From Ruegeria halocynthiae (GTDB taxonomy: Bacteria > Pseudomonadota > Alphaproteobacteria > Rhodobacterales > Rhodobacteraceae), in contig NZ_JQEZ01000006.1 in NCBI RefSeq assembly GCF_000743705.1, positions 108,532 through 172,531 of the forward strand: DNA of 64,000 bases, written 5' to 3'. Both the position numbers and the translations under genes were made by a program. Position 1 is the first letter of the stretch. Each line of letters begins with the position of its first letter. The notes beneath the pieces are model-generated. The model did not search any database and was not told where the DNA came from. It worked only from the letters and a program-made list of their open reading frames with translations. Of the stretch, positions 27,470 through 37,348 are shown in pieces.

Positions 27470-27616
27470 ATGAATACACGGCCAACCAATTCACAATCAA
27501 AAGCCGAAAAAGCGCTGGAACTGCTGGATCAGGCATGGGCCTATTACACGCCCGAGTCCGCGCAATCTGAAATGCAACGCGAACCCGAACTGTTCGAATA
27601 CGCGAACGCGGCCTGA
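27470..27616 (+). CDS. Small hypothetical protein, 48 residues
   Basis: Frame from ATG 27470 to TGA 27616, preceded by CAGGA. The peptide is helical and acidic (KAEKALELLDQAWAYYTP ... ELFEYANAA), with coding-like codon use. It resembles short uncharacterised proteins I recall from Rhodobacteraceae, but that is from memory. It competes with a different overlapping frame (27370-27570) that looks less protein-like. Confidence 0.5.
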   Translation: MNTRPTNSQSKAEKALELLDQAWAYYTPESAQSEMQREPELFEYANAA

Positions 27617-27667
27617 CGCGCTGATCCGCCTCTTGGAAATGGCGGCCGGATTGGGTAATGCAGTGGT

Positions 27668-27862
27668 ATGCCCATTTTGTTGCTATGTCTGGCTTTTGGT
27701 GTGTTCGCCTATTTCCTGTGGCGGTCACGTACGTCGTCTTTGACGCGGGATTGCCGTTGGCGACAGCATCGAAAAGAGGGTGTTTGGGTCTGTGCGTTTT
27801 GCGGCGCGCAACAGGAAGGCGCGGCATCCCCCACACGTTGTCAAAGGACAGCGGGTAAATAA
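27668..27862 (+). CDS. Small membrane-anchored zinc-ribbon-like protein
   Basis: 64 residues: one N-terminal membrane segment (MPILLLCLAFGVFAYFLW), then a charged tail with RDCRWRQHR and CAFCGAQ, plus a C-terminal cysteine. The cysteine spacing suggests a metal-binding ribbon. The role is unknown. It ends just before a bidirectional hairpin shared with deoD. Confidence 0.6.
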   Translation: MPILLLCLAFGVFAYFLWRSRTSSLTRDCRWRQHRKEGVWVCAFCGAQQEGAASPTRCQRTAGK

Positions 27863-27882
27863 GCAGGGCGATTGCGCCCTGC
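27863..27882. terminator. Hairpin between convergent small gene and deoD
   Basis: Perfect 8-bp stem GCAGGGCG / CGCCCTGC with an ATTG loop, directly after the stop at 27862 and 7 bases from the deoD stop. Only short T-rich sequence follows. Likely a shared terminator. Confidence 0.6.
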
Positions 27883-27888
27883 CTGTGT

Positions 27889-28602
27889 TTATGCGGCTTC
27901 AGGAAATGCGGCCTGCAGCGCGATTTCGACCATATCGCCAAAGCTGCTTTCGCGCTCGGACGATGGCAGCGCTTCACCTGTCAGCAGGTGATCGGACACG
28001 GTCAGAACGGCCAGGGCGCGGCAGTTGTGGCGCGCGGCCAGAATATACAGCTCGGCCGCTTCCATCTCGACCCCAAGAATACCGTGCCGCACCATCTGCT
28101 CGTTCAGATCGGGGCGTTCATCGTAGAATACGTCCGACGAATAAATCCCACCGATATGCGTCGGCGTGCCTTTGGCCGCTGCAACCTGCGCGGCGGCTTG
28201 TAACAGGCCCCAATCGGCGCAGGGGGCAAAGTTCAGTTCTTTCAGGATACCGCGCGATGGGGTGCTAAGCGTTGTGGACGTCATCGCAAGGATGACATCG
28301 CGAACGTTGATGTTGTCCTGCATCCCGCCGCATGACCCGATGCGGATCAGGGTTTTTGCCCCGAAATCCTTGATCAGCTCATTGGCATAAATCGACAAGG
28401 ATGGCATTCCCATGCCACTACCTTGAATTGTGACGGGATTACCTTTCCAATTTCCGGTAAATCCCAACATGCCGCGCACGTTATTGACTTGTTTTACGTC
28501 GTCCAAAAACGTTTCAGCAGCCCATTTCGCCCGATAAGGATCACCGGGCAACAAAACGGTTTCTGCGATTTCACCTTTTTCGGCACCAATATGAATTGTC
28601 AT
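27889..28602 (-). CDS. deoD: Purine-nucleoside phosphorylase DeoD type
   Basis: Phosphorolyses purine nucleosides to free base and ribose-1-phosphate. 237 residues from ATG 28602, where the family start [14 protein letters not shown] lies; the frame runs 24 codons further upstream. Motifs: [20 protein letters not shown] (phosphate site), [10 protein letters not shown] and the catalytic Asp in [10 protein letters not shown]. It lies 17 bases downstream of the H-NS family gene in the same direction. Confidence 0.94.
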   Translation of the reverse strand: MTIHIGAEKGEIAETVLLPGDPYRAKWAAETFLDDVKQVNNVRGMLGFTGNWKGNPVTIQGSGMGMPSLSIYANELIKDFGAKTLIRIGSCGGMQDNINVRDVILAMTSTTLSTPSRGILKELNFAPCADWGLLQAAAQVAAAKGTPTHIGGIYSSDVFYDERPDLNEQMVRHGILGVEMEAAELYILAARHNCRALAVLTVSDHLLTGEALPSSERESSFGDMVEIALQAAFPEAA

Positions 28603-28619
28603 TTTGAGATCAATTCCAA

Positions 28620-28937
28620 TTAGATTTCCATATCCGAGATATCTGCGCCGGATTTCAGGGCATCGTGAACCCATTGCGGCTTGCGCCCCCGGCCCGACCA
28701 GGTTTGTTCCGGGTCCGCGGGATTGCGGTATTTCGCCTTTGCTTTCGACCCTTTACCCGATCGCGGCGTGTCATTTGCCAGTTCAGACAGTGAAAAGCCA
28801 AATTCGGCCGCCGCTTTTTCCGCAGCTTTCAGCGCTTCCTGCCGTTCGCGTTTTTCGGCGTTTTTCAACGCTTTTTCAATCTGATCGCGCAATTCGATCA
28901 GTTCCTTGCGCGACATCTTTTCCAGATTGATACCCAT
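28620..28937 (-). CDS. H-NS family DNA-binding protein
   Basis: 105 residues: N-terminal coiled coil (about 5-50, [20 protein letters not shown]), linker, and the C-terminal H-NS DNA-binding core with [18 protein letters not shown]. Length and layout match the alphaproteobacterial HvrA/Spb type of Rhodobacter. Expected to bind curved A/T-rich DNA; targets cannot be inferred. Confidence 0.9.
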   Translation of the reverse strand: MGINLEKMSRKELIELRDQIEKALKNAEKRERQEALKAAEKAAAEFGFSLSELANDTPRSGKGSKAKAKYRNPADPEQTWSGRGRKPQWVHDALKSGADISDMEI

Positions 28938-29052
28938 AGTTTTTCCCCGTTTTCAAATATCTGTTACAGTAGCCCCAAGGGACCACCGTAATTCCAGTGA
29001 CGGGTTTAATCCATCCCTTTTGTCAAAGGAATAGATATGGGGAAATGGATCG

Positions 29053-31020
29053 TTATTCAGCCGCAATGTTCTGTGGATCGACCAGGGTTACGATATCACC
29101 CATGATTACATTCAACTCAAAGTTCTTGGGCGTATAGATTTTCGCAACACCCATTGCTTTCAGTTTTGCGGCGTCTTCGTCAGGAATGATACCACCGACG
29201 ACCACCGGGATATTGTTCACACCTGCGTCCTGCAATCGGGTCATGACATCCTGCACCAGGGGAATATGGCTGCCGGACAGGATTGACAGGCCGATGACAT
29301 GGGCATCATCTGCGATAGCCGCAGTCACGATTTCCTCGGGCGTCAGGCGAATACCTTCATAGCTGATGTCCATGCCGCAATCGCGGGCGCGAAAGGCGAT
29401 TTGCTCGGCTCCGTTCGAATGGCCGTCCAGTCCGGGTTTACCCACCAGGAATTTCAGGCGGCGGCCCAGCTTGTCGCTGACCGCATCCACGGCGGCGCGC
29501 AGATCGTCCAATCCTTCGGTTTTATTCGAGACTGAGCCGGACACGCCGGTCGGGCCGCGATAGGTGCCATAGACTTTGCGCATTTCTTCGGCCCATTCGC
29601 CGGTGGTGACACCGGCCTTGGCGGCGGCAATCGACGGTTCCATGATGTTGGCACCGGTTTGCGCAGCGTCGCGCAGGGCGGTCAGGGCGGCGGTTACCGC
29701 TGCATCGTCCCGCTCGGCCCGCCAATCGTTCAGACGGTTGATCTGCTCCTGCTCGACCGCCGGGTCGACAACCATGATGCCGCCGTCTTCGGTTTGCAGG
29801 GGCGAGGGCTCGCCTTCGGTCCATTTGTTAACGCCGACCACAACGGTTTCATTGCGTTCGATCCGGTTCAGGCGTTCCGCGTTCGAATCCACCAGACGCG
29901 ATTTCATGTATTCGATCGAGGCAACCGCGCCGCCCATCGAATCCAGATTCGCAAGCTCGGCCCGCGCGCCGTCTTTCAATTCTTCGACCTTGGCGTCCAC
30001 GGCGGGGTTGCCGTCGAACAGGTCGCCATATTCCAGCAAGTCGGTCTCATAGGCCAGAATCTGTTGCATCCGCATCGACCATTGCTGATCCCATGGGCGC
30101 GGCAGACCCAACGCCTCGTTCCAGGCGGGCAGCTGCACCGCACGGGCGCGGGCTTTTTTCGACAAGGTGACGGCCAGCATCTCGATCAGGATGCGATAGA
30201 CATTGTTTTCAGGCTGCTGCTCAGTCAGACCTAGCGAGTTCACCTGAACCCCATAGCGGAAGCGGCGGAATTTCGGGTTTTCAACACCATAGCGCTGTTG
30301 CAGGATTTCGTCCCAAAGATCCACAAAGGCGCGCATTTTGCACATTTCGGTAACAAACCGGATGCCTGCGTTCACAAAGAACGAAATCCGCCCGCAGAGC
30401 GCCGGGAAATCCTCGGCCGGGACGCGCGGGCGCAGTTCATCCAATACGGCGATCGCGGTGGCCAACGCATAGCTCAGCTCCTGCTCGGGCGTCGCGCCGG
30501 CCTCTTGCAGGTGATAGGAACACACGTTCATCGGGTTCCATTTCGGCACATTGGTATAGCAATACTCGGCCACATCCGCGATCATCTTCAGCGACGGTTT
30601 GGGCGGGCAGACATAGGTGCCGCGGCTCAGGTATTCCTTGATCAGGTCGTTCTGCACCGTGCCCTGCAGTTTGGTCACGTCCGCGCCCTGTTCCTCGGCC
30701 ACGGCGATGTACAGCGCCAGCAGCCATGGGGCAGTGGCGTTGATCGTCATCGACGTGTTCATCTGCTCTAACGGAATCTGGTCGAACAGCACCCGCATGT
30801 CCCCCAGGTGGCTGATCGGCACGCCGACTTTGCCAACCTCGCCGCGCGACAGCGTGTGGTCGCTGTCATATCCGGTTTGTGTCGGCAGATCGAAGGCCAC
30901 AGACAGGCCCGTCTGACCCTTGGCCAGGTTCCCACGATACAGCGCGTTCGAGGCTTTGGCGGTGGAATGACCGGCATAGGTTCGGATGAGCCAGGGGCGA
31001 TCTTTCTGCGTCTGCGTCAT
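29053..31020 (-). CDS. ecm: (2R)-ethylmalonyl-CoA mutase
   Basis: Coenzyme B12 enzyme that converts ethylmalonyl-CoA to methylsuccinyl-CoA. 655 residues. The N-terminal mutase barrel starts RPWLIRTYAGHSTAKASN; the C-terminal B12 domain has the base-off ligand motif DGHSNGAEQIA (about residues 530-540) and later blocks (GLSILSGSHIPL; VVVGGIIPDED). Being shorter than methylmalonyl-CoA mutase and facing ccr supports Ecm over Mcm. The upstream region (31021-31164) is shared with the divergent acyltransferase. Confidence 0.93.
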   Translation of the reverse strand: MTQTQKDRPWLIRTYAGHSTAKASNALYRGNLAKGQTGLSVAFDLPTQTGYDSDHTLSRGEVGKVGVPISHLGDMRVLFDQIPLEQMNTSMTINATAPWLLALYIAVAEEQGADVTKLQGTVQNDLIKEYLSRGTYVCPPKPSLKMIADVAEYCYTNVPKWNPMNVCSYHLQEAGATPEQELSYALATAIAVLDELRPRVPAEDFPALCGRISFFVNAGIRFVTEMCKMRAFVDLWDEILQQRYGVENPKFRRFRYGVQVNSLGLTEQQPENNVYRILIEMLAVTLSKKARARAVQLPAWNEALGLPRPWDQQWSMRMQQILAYETDLLEYGDLFDGNPAVDAKVEELKDGARAELANLDSMGGAVASIEYMKSRLVDSNAERLNRIERNETVVVGVNKWTEGEPSPLQTEDGGIMVVDPAVEQEQINRLNDWRAERDDAAVTAALTALRDAAQTGANIMEPSIAAAKAGVTTGEWAEEMRKVYGTYRGPTGVSGSVSNKTEGLDDLRAAVDAVSDKLGRRLKFLVGKPGLDGHSNGAEQIAFRARDCGMDISYEGIRLTPEEIVTAAIADDAHVIGLSILSGSHIPLVQDVMTRLQDAGVNNIPVVVGGIIPDEDAAKLKAMGVAKIYTPKNFELNVIMGDIVTLVDPQNIAAE

Positions 31021-31164
31021 GGCGGAGCCTCGTGTTTCAATTGGGCAAGAAAATTACGTTCGCCGGTTCTAAAGCGCAATTTTCGGGATATGTCAATTCG
31101 CTGCGTCGCGGCATCAGGCGTTCTTCAGATTGTAGGACGCAACGTTTGGTGGCAGGGTGCGCGC

Positions 31165-32502
31165 ATGACGCAAACCGTGGAACTTCCGCTATGGCTGTTT
31201 TTGCTGATCGTGGTGTTTGCTGCGGTCACTCTGGCCTCGCATTTTCTGTTCCCATCGGTGCGCTGGTTTTTTCGCCGCCGTCTTGAGCGTGCGGTCAAAC
31301 GTCTGAACAAACGGCTGCAACGGCCGATTCAGCCGTTCAAGCTGGCCCGGCGGCACGACATGATCCAGCGGCTGATCTATGACCCGCAGGTCGGGCAGGC
31401 GGTGCAGGCCCACGCGCGCGAAACAGGCGTGCCCGAGGCGGTCGCCTTTGAACAGGCCCGCCGCTATGCGCGCGAGATTGTTCCGTCGTTTTCTGCGGTG
31501 GCCTATTTCAGCATCGCCATTCGACTGACCCGGATGCTGAGCAATGCCTTTTATAATGTCCGGCTGAGTTACAAGGATGAGGCCGCGCTTAATGATATCG
31601 ACCCGGACGCAACGGTTGTCTACGTCATGAACCATCGCAGCAACATGGATTACGTGCTGGTCACCTATCTGGCGGCGCGACAGTCGGCTTTGTCTTATGC
31701 GGTTGGCGAATGGGCGCGTGTCTGGCCCCTTAGCCGCCTGATCCGGGCAATGGGGGCTTATTTTATCCGCCGCAAGTCCGGCAGTGAATTGTATCGTCAG
31801 GTGTTGGCCTGCTATGTCCGCCACGCGACCGAGGCCGGTGTGACCCAGGCGATGTTCCCCGAAGGCGGGCTGAGCCTGACCGGAGCCTTGGGGCGGCCCA
31901 AGTTGGGTCTGCTCAAATATATTCTCGATGGGGCCCCTCCGGGCGGTCGGGATGTCGTGTTCGTGCCGGTCGCCCTGAATTATGACCGTGTGCTTGAAGA
32001 TACCATTCTGACCAAGGCTGCGCTGGGCAATCAGCGACGGTTCCGCGCCCGGATCGGGGTGATCGCCGGATGGGTTCTGAAACAGATCGGACGGCGTTTG
32101 GTCGGGCGGTATCAGCGGTTCGGGGCGGCCTCGGTTCGATATGGTAAGCCGATTTCGTTACATGCGTTTCGGGCTGAACACGAAATGAATCTGATGACCG
32201 ATCTGGCCCGCGAGCTTATGGCGCGTATAGAATCCGAGATTCCGCTGGTTCCCGCACCAGCGGCCTGCTGGCTGCTGCGCGATAAGGGAGAATTGCCCGA
32301 GGAAGACGCGGTGCGCCTGATCGCCGATCTCATGCGGGGGGACCGGACCTCTGATGCGCCGGATCAGGAAACGATCCGGGCCGCCATCAATCAACTGGTG
32401 GGACGGGGCATATTAAAGCGCGTTGGCGGTGTATTATCCCCGTCAGGTCAAAGAGTTGATCTTCTGAACTACTACGCGGCCTCGGCTCCGCTTGGGAAGT
32501 AA
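31165..32502 (+). CDS. Glycerol-3-phosphate acyltransferase-like protein (PlsB family)
   Basis: 445 residues from ATG 31165; the longer frame reaches back through the ecm start region and is not credible. There is one N-terminal membrane segment (WLFLLIVVFAAVTLASHF), the catalytic block NHRSNMDYV, then FPEGGLSLTG and VFVPVALNYDRVLED, the block order of PlsB-type acyltransferases. It is about half the length of E. coli PlsB and may acylate glycerol-3-phosphate at the membrane. Lies between ecm and ccr. Confidence 0.8.
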   Translation: MTQTVELPLWLFLLIVVFAAVTLASHFLFPSVRWFFRRRLERAVKRLNKRLQRPIQPFKLARRHDMIQRLIYDPQVGQAVQAHARETGVPEAVAFEQARRYAREIVPSFSAVAYFSIAIRLTRMLSNAFYNVRLSYKDEAALNDIDPDATVVYVMNHRSNMDYVLVTYLAARQSALSYAVGEWARVWPLSRLIRAMGAYFIRRKSGSELYRQVLACYVRHATEAGVTQAMFPEGGLSLTGALGRPKLGLLKYILDGAPPGGRDVVFVPVALNYDRVLEDTILTKAALGNQRRFRARIGVIAGWVLKQIGRRLVGRYQRFGAASVRYGKPISLHAFRAEHEMNLMTDLARELMARIESEIPLVPAPAACWLLRDKGELPEEDAVRLIADLMRGDRTSDAPDQETIRAAINQLVGRGILKRVGGVLSPSGQRVDLLNYYAASAPLGK

Positions 32503-32579
32503 TGAACTTTGCTGCGTGAGCGAAGGAAAATTCTGCAGCTGCAGGGTCATAAAGTTACAAAATTGCATCAAAATCTATT

Positions 32580-32604
32580 GCAATATTTCGCTCCGAGCAA
32601 TATT
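32580..32604. promoter_or_regulatory. GCAATATT direct repeat upstream of ccr
   Basis: GCAATATT at 32580-32587 and again at 32597-32604, about 60-85 bases before the ccr start, with a further ATTGCA at 32562. Short-chain acyl-CoA regulators of the PccR/RamB type bind TTTGCAAA-like sites, which these only partly resemble. Candidate operator. Confidence 0.35.
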
Positions 32605-32664
32605 CCATCACCTAATGCAAGCGATTCTGCATCGCGGCAAAGGTTTAGAACAAAGGAGGCCAGC

Positions 32665-33951
<1,287 letters not shown>

Positions 33952-33974
33952 ATGACCCGGAATAAAAACTCATG

Positions 33975-34017
33975 CACCCGCGAATCGCACTGTCGGTTCG
34001 CGGGTGTCTTCTTTTTT
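33975..34017 (+). terminator. Rho-independent terminator after ccr
   Basis: Stem CACCCGCGAA / TTCGCGGGTG with a 12-base loop, followed by TCTTCTTTTTT, 23 bases past the ccr stop. Confidence 0.9.
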
Positions 34018-34123
34018 CGGGTGTTATGAACCTTTTCAGATACTTACGGTTGCGTGCCCCGCTTTTTTTGGGGAGTAGAAACCAGTGAATAGGCTAAAAA
34101 ACATGACACATGCTATGGTTGTG

Positions 34124-34138
34124 TTAACCCTTCGTTAA
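34124..34138. promoter_or_regulatory. CtrA-type box TTAA-N7-TTAA
   Basis: TTAACCCTTCGTTAA is a perfect full CtrA consensus (TTAA, 7 bases, TTAA), 19 bases before the ATG of the small ORF that leads the luxR-luxI cluster. CtrA controls motility, gene transfer agents and cell-cycle genes in Alphaproteobacteria; a link to quorum sensing is known in Rhodobacteraceae. Confidence 0.6.
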
Positions 34139-34157
34139 CCGTTTCGGAGCGACCCTG

Positions 34158-34376
34158 ATGGCGCAAAATGACTGGATATTGGACGTTCTGTCGGACCTCA
34201 ACGCCTTCGCTGTTGAGAACGGGTTGACCGCGCTTGCCGAGCAGCTTGATGATACCAAGCTGATTGCAGCGGCCGAGATTGCGTCCTTGAGGAATGAGGC
34301 ACGGACGCCCACGAATGGGAACAAAACTGGATATGGGCCAAATCCTGGAGGATTTGGAAAGCACCAGCACGCTTGA
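34158..34376 (+). CDS. Small conserved-looking protein preceding luxR
   Basis: 72 residues. The first 47 are acidic and helical (NDWILDVLSDLNAFAVENG; LAEQLDDTKLIAAAEIASL) and look like a real short domain; the last 25 are low in coding character and overlap luxR. I recall similar short genes before luxR in other Roseobacters. Either the overlap is genuine or the C-terminus is altered by a frameshift near 34290-34330. Confidence 0.6.
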   Translation: MAQNDWILDVLSDLNAFAVENGLTALAEQLDDTKLIAAAEIASLRNEARTPTNGNKTGYGPNPGGFGKHQHA

Positions 34377-35034
34377 CGAGCTAAGCGCTGTCGCAGTTCG
34401 GCTGCGGGACAGGTTGCAGGTCGAACACTTAATCTATCATTGGGTCGATGGCGCCAATAACCAATATGGTTACACGACTTACCCCGATGCCTGGGCCGAA
34501 CGATATCAGGAAAAAAGCTATCACCGCATTGATCCCGTCATTCTGGGGTGTTTTCAGCGATTTCATCCGGTCGACTGGAAAACGCTGGATTGGTCGGGAA
34601 AGGTGGCCAAGGGCTTTCTTCAGGATGCCCTGAGCCACGGTGTCGGCAATCAGGGATATTCGATCCCGATCCGGGGGCCGAATGGGCAATTTGCCCTGTT
34701 TACGGTCAACCACTCTTGCGACGATGAAACATGGAAGAGGTTCATCGACACGCACGGGCGCGAACTGATCTTGATTGCGCATTACTTCAACCGCAAAGCA
34801 CTGGAATTCGAAAGCAACCGCCGCCCGGATGCCACCCGCAGCCTGTCGCCGCGCGAAGTTGACGCCATGACCCTACTGGCTCTGGGCTATAGCCGGGCGC
34901 AGGTCGCGCATTCCTTGACGATCTCGGAACATACCCTGCGGGTCTACATTGAAAGCGCCCGATCCAAGTTGGGCGCGCAGAACACCACCCACGCCATCGC
35001 CACTGCGCTCAGCAGAGGATTAATAGTGGTTTAA
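34315..35034 (+). CDS. LuxR family quorum-sensing regulator
   Basis: About 239 residues. The autoinducer domain keeps the lactone-binding pattern (Trp and Tyr in DAWAERYQEKSYHRIDPVI, with Asp-Pro), and the C-terminal LuxR helix-turn-helix is clear (SLSPREVDAMTLLALGYS; ISEHTLRVYIESARSKLGA). The start is uncertain: ATG 34294, 34315 and 34333 are all in frame and none has a strong ribosome site; all overlap the small ORF. It should bind the acyl-homoserine lactone made by the next gene. Confidence 0.88.
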   Translation: MGTKLDMGQILEDLESTSTLDELSAVAVRLRDRLQVEHLIYHWVDGANNQYGYTTYPDAWAERYQEKSYHRIDPVILGCFQRFHPVDWKTLDWSGKVAKGFLQDALSHGVGNQGYSIPIRGPNGQFALFTVNHSCDDETWKRFIDTHGRELILIAHYFNRKALEFESNRRPDATRSLSPREVDAMTLLALGYSRAQVAHSLTISEHTLRVYIESARSKLGAQNTTHAIATALSRGLIVV

Positions 35035-35071
35035 GAGGCGCCCGCCCCTCGAACGGGAAATTAACCATGAC

Positions 35072-35090
35072 TTCGTACCCCCTTCGTACC
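35072..35090. repeat. TTCGTACC direct repeat before luxI
   Basis: TTCGTACC at 35072-35079 and 35083-35090, 11 bp apart (one helical turn), 27 bases before the luxI ATG in the luxR-luxI gap. Candidate regulator site; not a classical palindromic lux box. Confidence 0.4.
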
Positions 35091-35116
35091 TGCATAGGAC
35101 GACAAGGGGAAAAGTC

Positions 35117-35755
35117 ATGTTGCGTTATTTATTCGCAGACGAATTACATAAGTTTCCGGCGCTGGCCGAGGGTATGTTCCGGGACCGCGCGGATCAGTTC
35201 AAAACCCGGTTGGGTTGGGACGTAGACGTCAACGAAAAAGGGGAAGAGCGGGATCAATACGATGATCTGAACCCGCTTTATGTCATCTGGGAAGAAGAAG
35301 ATGGCAGCCATGGTGGGTCGATGCGTGTGTTACCGACAACCGGACCAATTATGGTAAATGAAGTATTCGGACATCTGACGGGCGGCAAGCCGATCCGCAG
35401 CCCGGTGATCTGGGAAGTCACCCGATTCTGCCTGTCCCGCACCGCCAGCCCGCATACTGCCGGGGCCATCATGCTAAGCGGCGGAGAGATCATGGAAGGC
35501 TTTGGCCTGACGCATATCGCGGGTGTCTTTGACGCCCGGATGATTCGGATCTACCGCCTGATCGGATCGTCGCCCCTTGTTCTGGGTTCCGAAGGCACCG
35601 GGCGCGATCAGATATCGGTCGGCCTGTGGCCATATTCGGCCGAGGATTGCAACCGCGTGGCCGAACGTGCGGGCATCCCGCGAGAGCTGTCCCGGCTGTG
35701 GTTCAAAACCGCTTTTGGCACCGGCAGACAGCACCGGTTTGCCCTGTCAGCCTGA
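35117..35755 (+). CDS. Acyl-homoserine-lactone synthase (LuxI family)
   Basis: 212 residues. Invariant LuxI positions are visible: Arg-Phe-Trp in FRDRADQFKTRLGWDVDV, the acidic pair in DQYDDLNPLYVI, Arg in GSMRVLPTTGPIM, and Glu/Arg in VIWEVTRFCLSR. It couples S-adenosylmethionine with an acyl carrier to make the signal; chain length cannot be read. AGGGG precedes the ATG, 82 bases after luxR. Confidence 0.93.
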   Translation: MLRYLFADELHKFPALAEGMFRDRADQFKTRLGWDVDVNEKGEERDQYDDLNPLYVIWEEEDGSHGGSMRVLPTTGPIMVNEVFGHLTGGKPIRSPVIWEVTRFCLSRTASPHTAGAIMLSGGEIMEGFGLTHIAGVFDARMIRIYRLIGSSPLVLGSEGTGRDQISVGLWPYSAEDCNRVAERAGIPRELSRLWFKTAFGTGRQHRFALSA

Positions 35756-35815
35756 GCTGGGGAAAAGCCAAATCCCCATCTGGTGATAGCTGGCGTGGCC
35801 CTGTATGGTCGCGCC

Positions 35816-37348
35816 ATGTCTATGCCCCCCGTGACCTTCTCAGACGATCAGGCCGCCGCCTATGACAGCATCGCAGAGATGTTGAAAACTGCGGGTGTCG
35901 ACCTGAATGACGACGCCCTGCTGAAACTGCCGGGGGCGGGGGAATCCGGCGTTATGGCGGTGATCGGCAAGGCGGGTTCGGGTAAAACCCTACTGTTGGC
36001 CGAGCTTTATAAGGCGTTGGCTGATACCGGTGTTCAAATCGTTTCCGGTGATTTCGAAAGCCGCAAGGCGCGGGAAAAACGCAGCCTTGCCATTCTGGCC
36101 CCCACCAACAAGGCGGCCAGCGTGTTGCGCCTGCGCGGCGTGCCGGCCACGACCATTCACCGTATCCTCTATACGCCGGTCTACGACCCGGAATACGAAC
36201 GGATAGCCGAGTGGCTGGCAGGCAATGACGAGCGGCCCGAGATCGAGGGCCTGACCGATGAGGCGCTGGATCGCGCCGCGGCGTTTTATGCCAACAATAA
36301 GTCCATCCCGGGTGCGCTGGCAGCGGCCGGGTTGCGCGGATCAGATTTCATCACCGGCTGGAAACGCCGGGACGAGCCGCTGGACATCGGATTCGTCGAT
36401 GAAGCCTCGATGCTGGACGACCGGCAATTTGCGGACCTGCAAGAGATTTTTCCGACCCTGCTGCTGTTCGGCGATCCGGCGCAGCTGGCCCCGGTTAATC
36501 AATCGGGCAGCATGGTATTCGAAAGCTTGCCCGAGCCGCGAAAGCAGATTCTGCACCGCGTGCACCGTCAGGATGCGGACAGTCCGATTCTGGATATCGC
36601 GCACGCGCTGGCGGACCCTCAGTTGGGGTTTGAAGACTTTGAACAACTGATCGAACAGACCGCCCGCAAGGACGACCGCGTGGTCTGGGGACAGCGGGTC
36701 GAGGTTGACCAGATGGCCCGCAGCCCGGTTCTGGTCTGGCGTAACGCCACCCGCATTCGGCTGATTCAGGCGTTTCGGAATGTGCATGGCGCGCCGGAAA
36801 CCGAGTTGCTGGAAGGCGAGCCGCTGATCTGCGATGGTCTGGAACTGCCGTTGAAGCACCGCAAGAAACGCCTGGACCTTGAGGCGCGCGGCCTGATCAA
36901 GGGCGCGCAGGTCATTTATCTGGGGCCGGGGCGCAAACCGGGGTTTTCGCGCCTGCACGTGATGGGGGCCGAAGATCCGCAGGTCAGCGCCGCGTCCATC
37001 GTCAAGATTGAAAAGCCGGATGAGGAAGAGCCCTTTATCCCTTATGCCGCGCGGATGGGCGCAACTTTTCTGCATGGCGCGGCCGTGACCATTCACAAGG
37101 CGCAAGGCTCGCAGTGGGATACGGTTCAGGTCTTTGCGCCGGATATCTATGCCGCAGCCCGCATGGGCCGGACTGAGGCCGGGCAGCCGCTGTGGAAACG
37201 GTTGGCCTATGTGGCGATCACCCGCGCACAGGAGCGTCTGATCTGGGTGGTGCGCAACCGCCTGGCCAAGCCGACCAATCCGCTGCGCGTTGACGATCTG
37301 AAGGCCGTGCCAGTGGCCTCGCTGATATTGGAGGCGGAAGAGATATGA
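35816..37348 (+). CDS. RecD-like ATP-dependent DNA helicase
   Basis: 510 residues from ATG 35816. Superfamily 1 motifs: Walker A VIGKAGSGKTLLL, motif Ia ILAPTNKAA, Walker B FVDEASMLDD, motif III LFGDPAQLAPV, and the UvrD-like C-terminus TIHKAQGSQWDTV with YVAITRAQERLIW. This size is typical of a stand-alone alphaproteobacterial RecD-like helicase (no RecBC seen here). It overlaps the next gene by 4 bases. Confidence 0.88.
   Translation: MSMPPVTFSDDQAAAYDSIAEMLKTAGVDLNDDALLKLPGAGESGVMAVIGKAGSGKTLLLAELYKALADTGVQIVSGDFESRKAREKRSLAILAPTNKAASVLRLRGVPATTIHRILYTPVYDPEYERIAEWLAGNDERPEIEGLTDEALDRAAAFYANNKSIPGALAAAGLRGSDFITGWKRRDEPLDIGFVDEASMLDDRQFADLQEIFPTLLLFGDPAQLAPVNQSGSMVFESLPEPRKQILHRVHRQDADSPILDIAHALADPQLGFEDFEQLIEQTARKDDRVVWGQRVEVDQMARSPVLVWRNATRIRLIQAFRNVHGAPETELLEGEPLICDGLELPLKHRKKRLDLEARGLIKGAQVIYLGPGRKPGFSRLHVMGAEDPQVSAASIVKIEKPDEEEPFIPYAARMGATFLHGAAVTIHKAQGSQWDTVQVFAPDIYAAARMGRTEAGQPLWKRLAYVAITRAQERLIWVVRNRLAKPTNPLRVDDLKAVPVASLILEAEEI

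Noticed and set aside
27370..27570. 66-codon frame upstream of the zinc-ribbon gene
   Set aside because: Overlaps the better 27470-27616 frame in another phase and has poor composition; I prefer the latter.
30808..31164. N-terminal extension of the PlsB-like gene by 119 codons
   Set aside because: This part is antisense to ecm; the membrane segment and family sequence start at ATG 31165.
35757..35779. TGGGGA/TCCCCA hairpin after luxI as terminator
   Set aside because: Only a 6-bp stem and no T-run; too weak to call.
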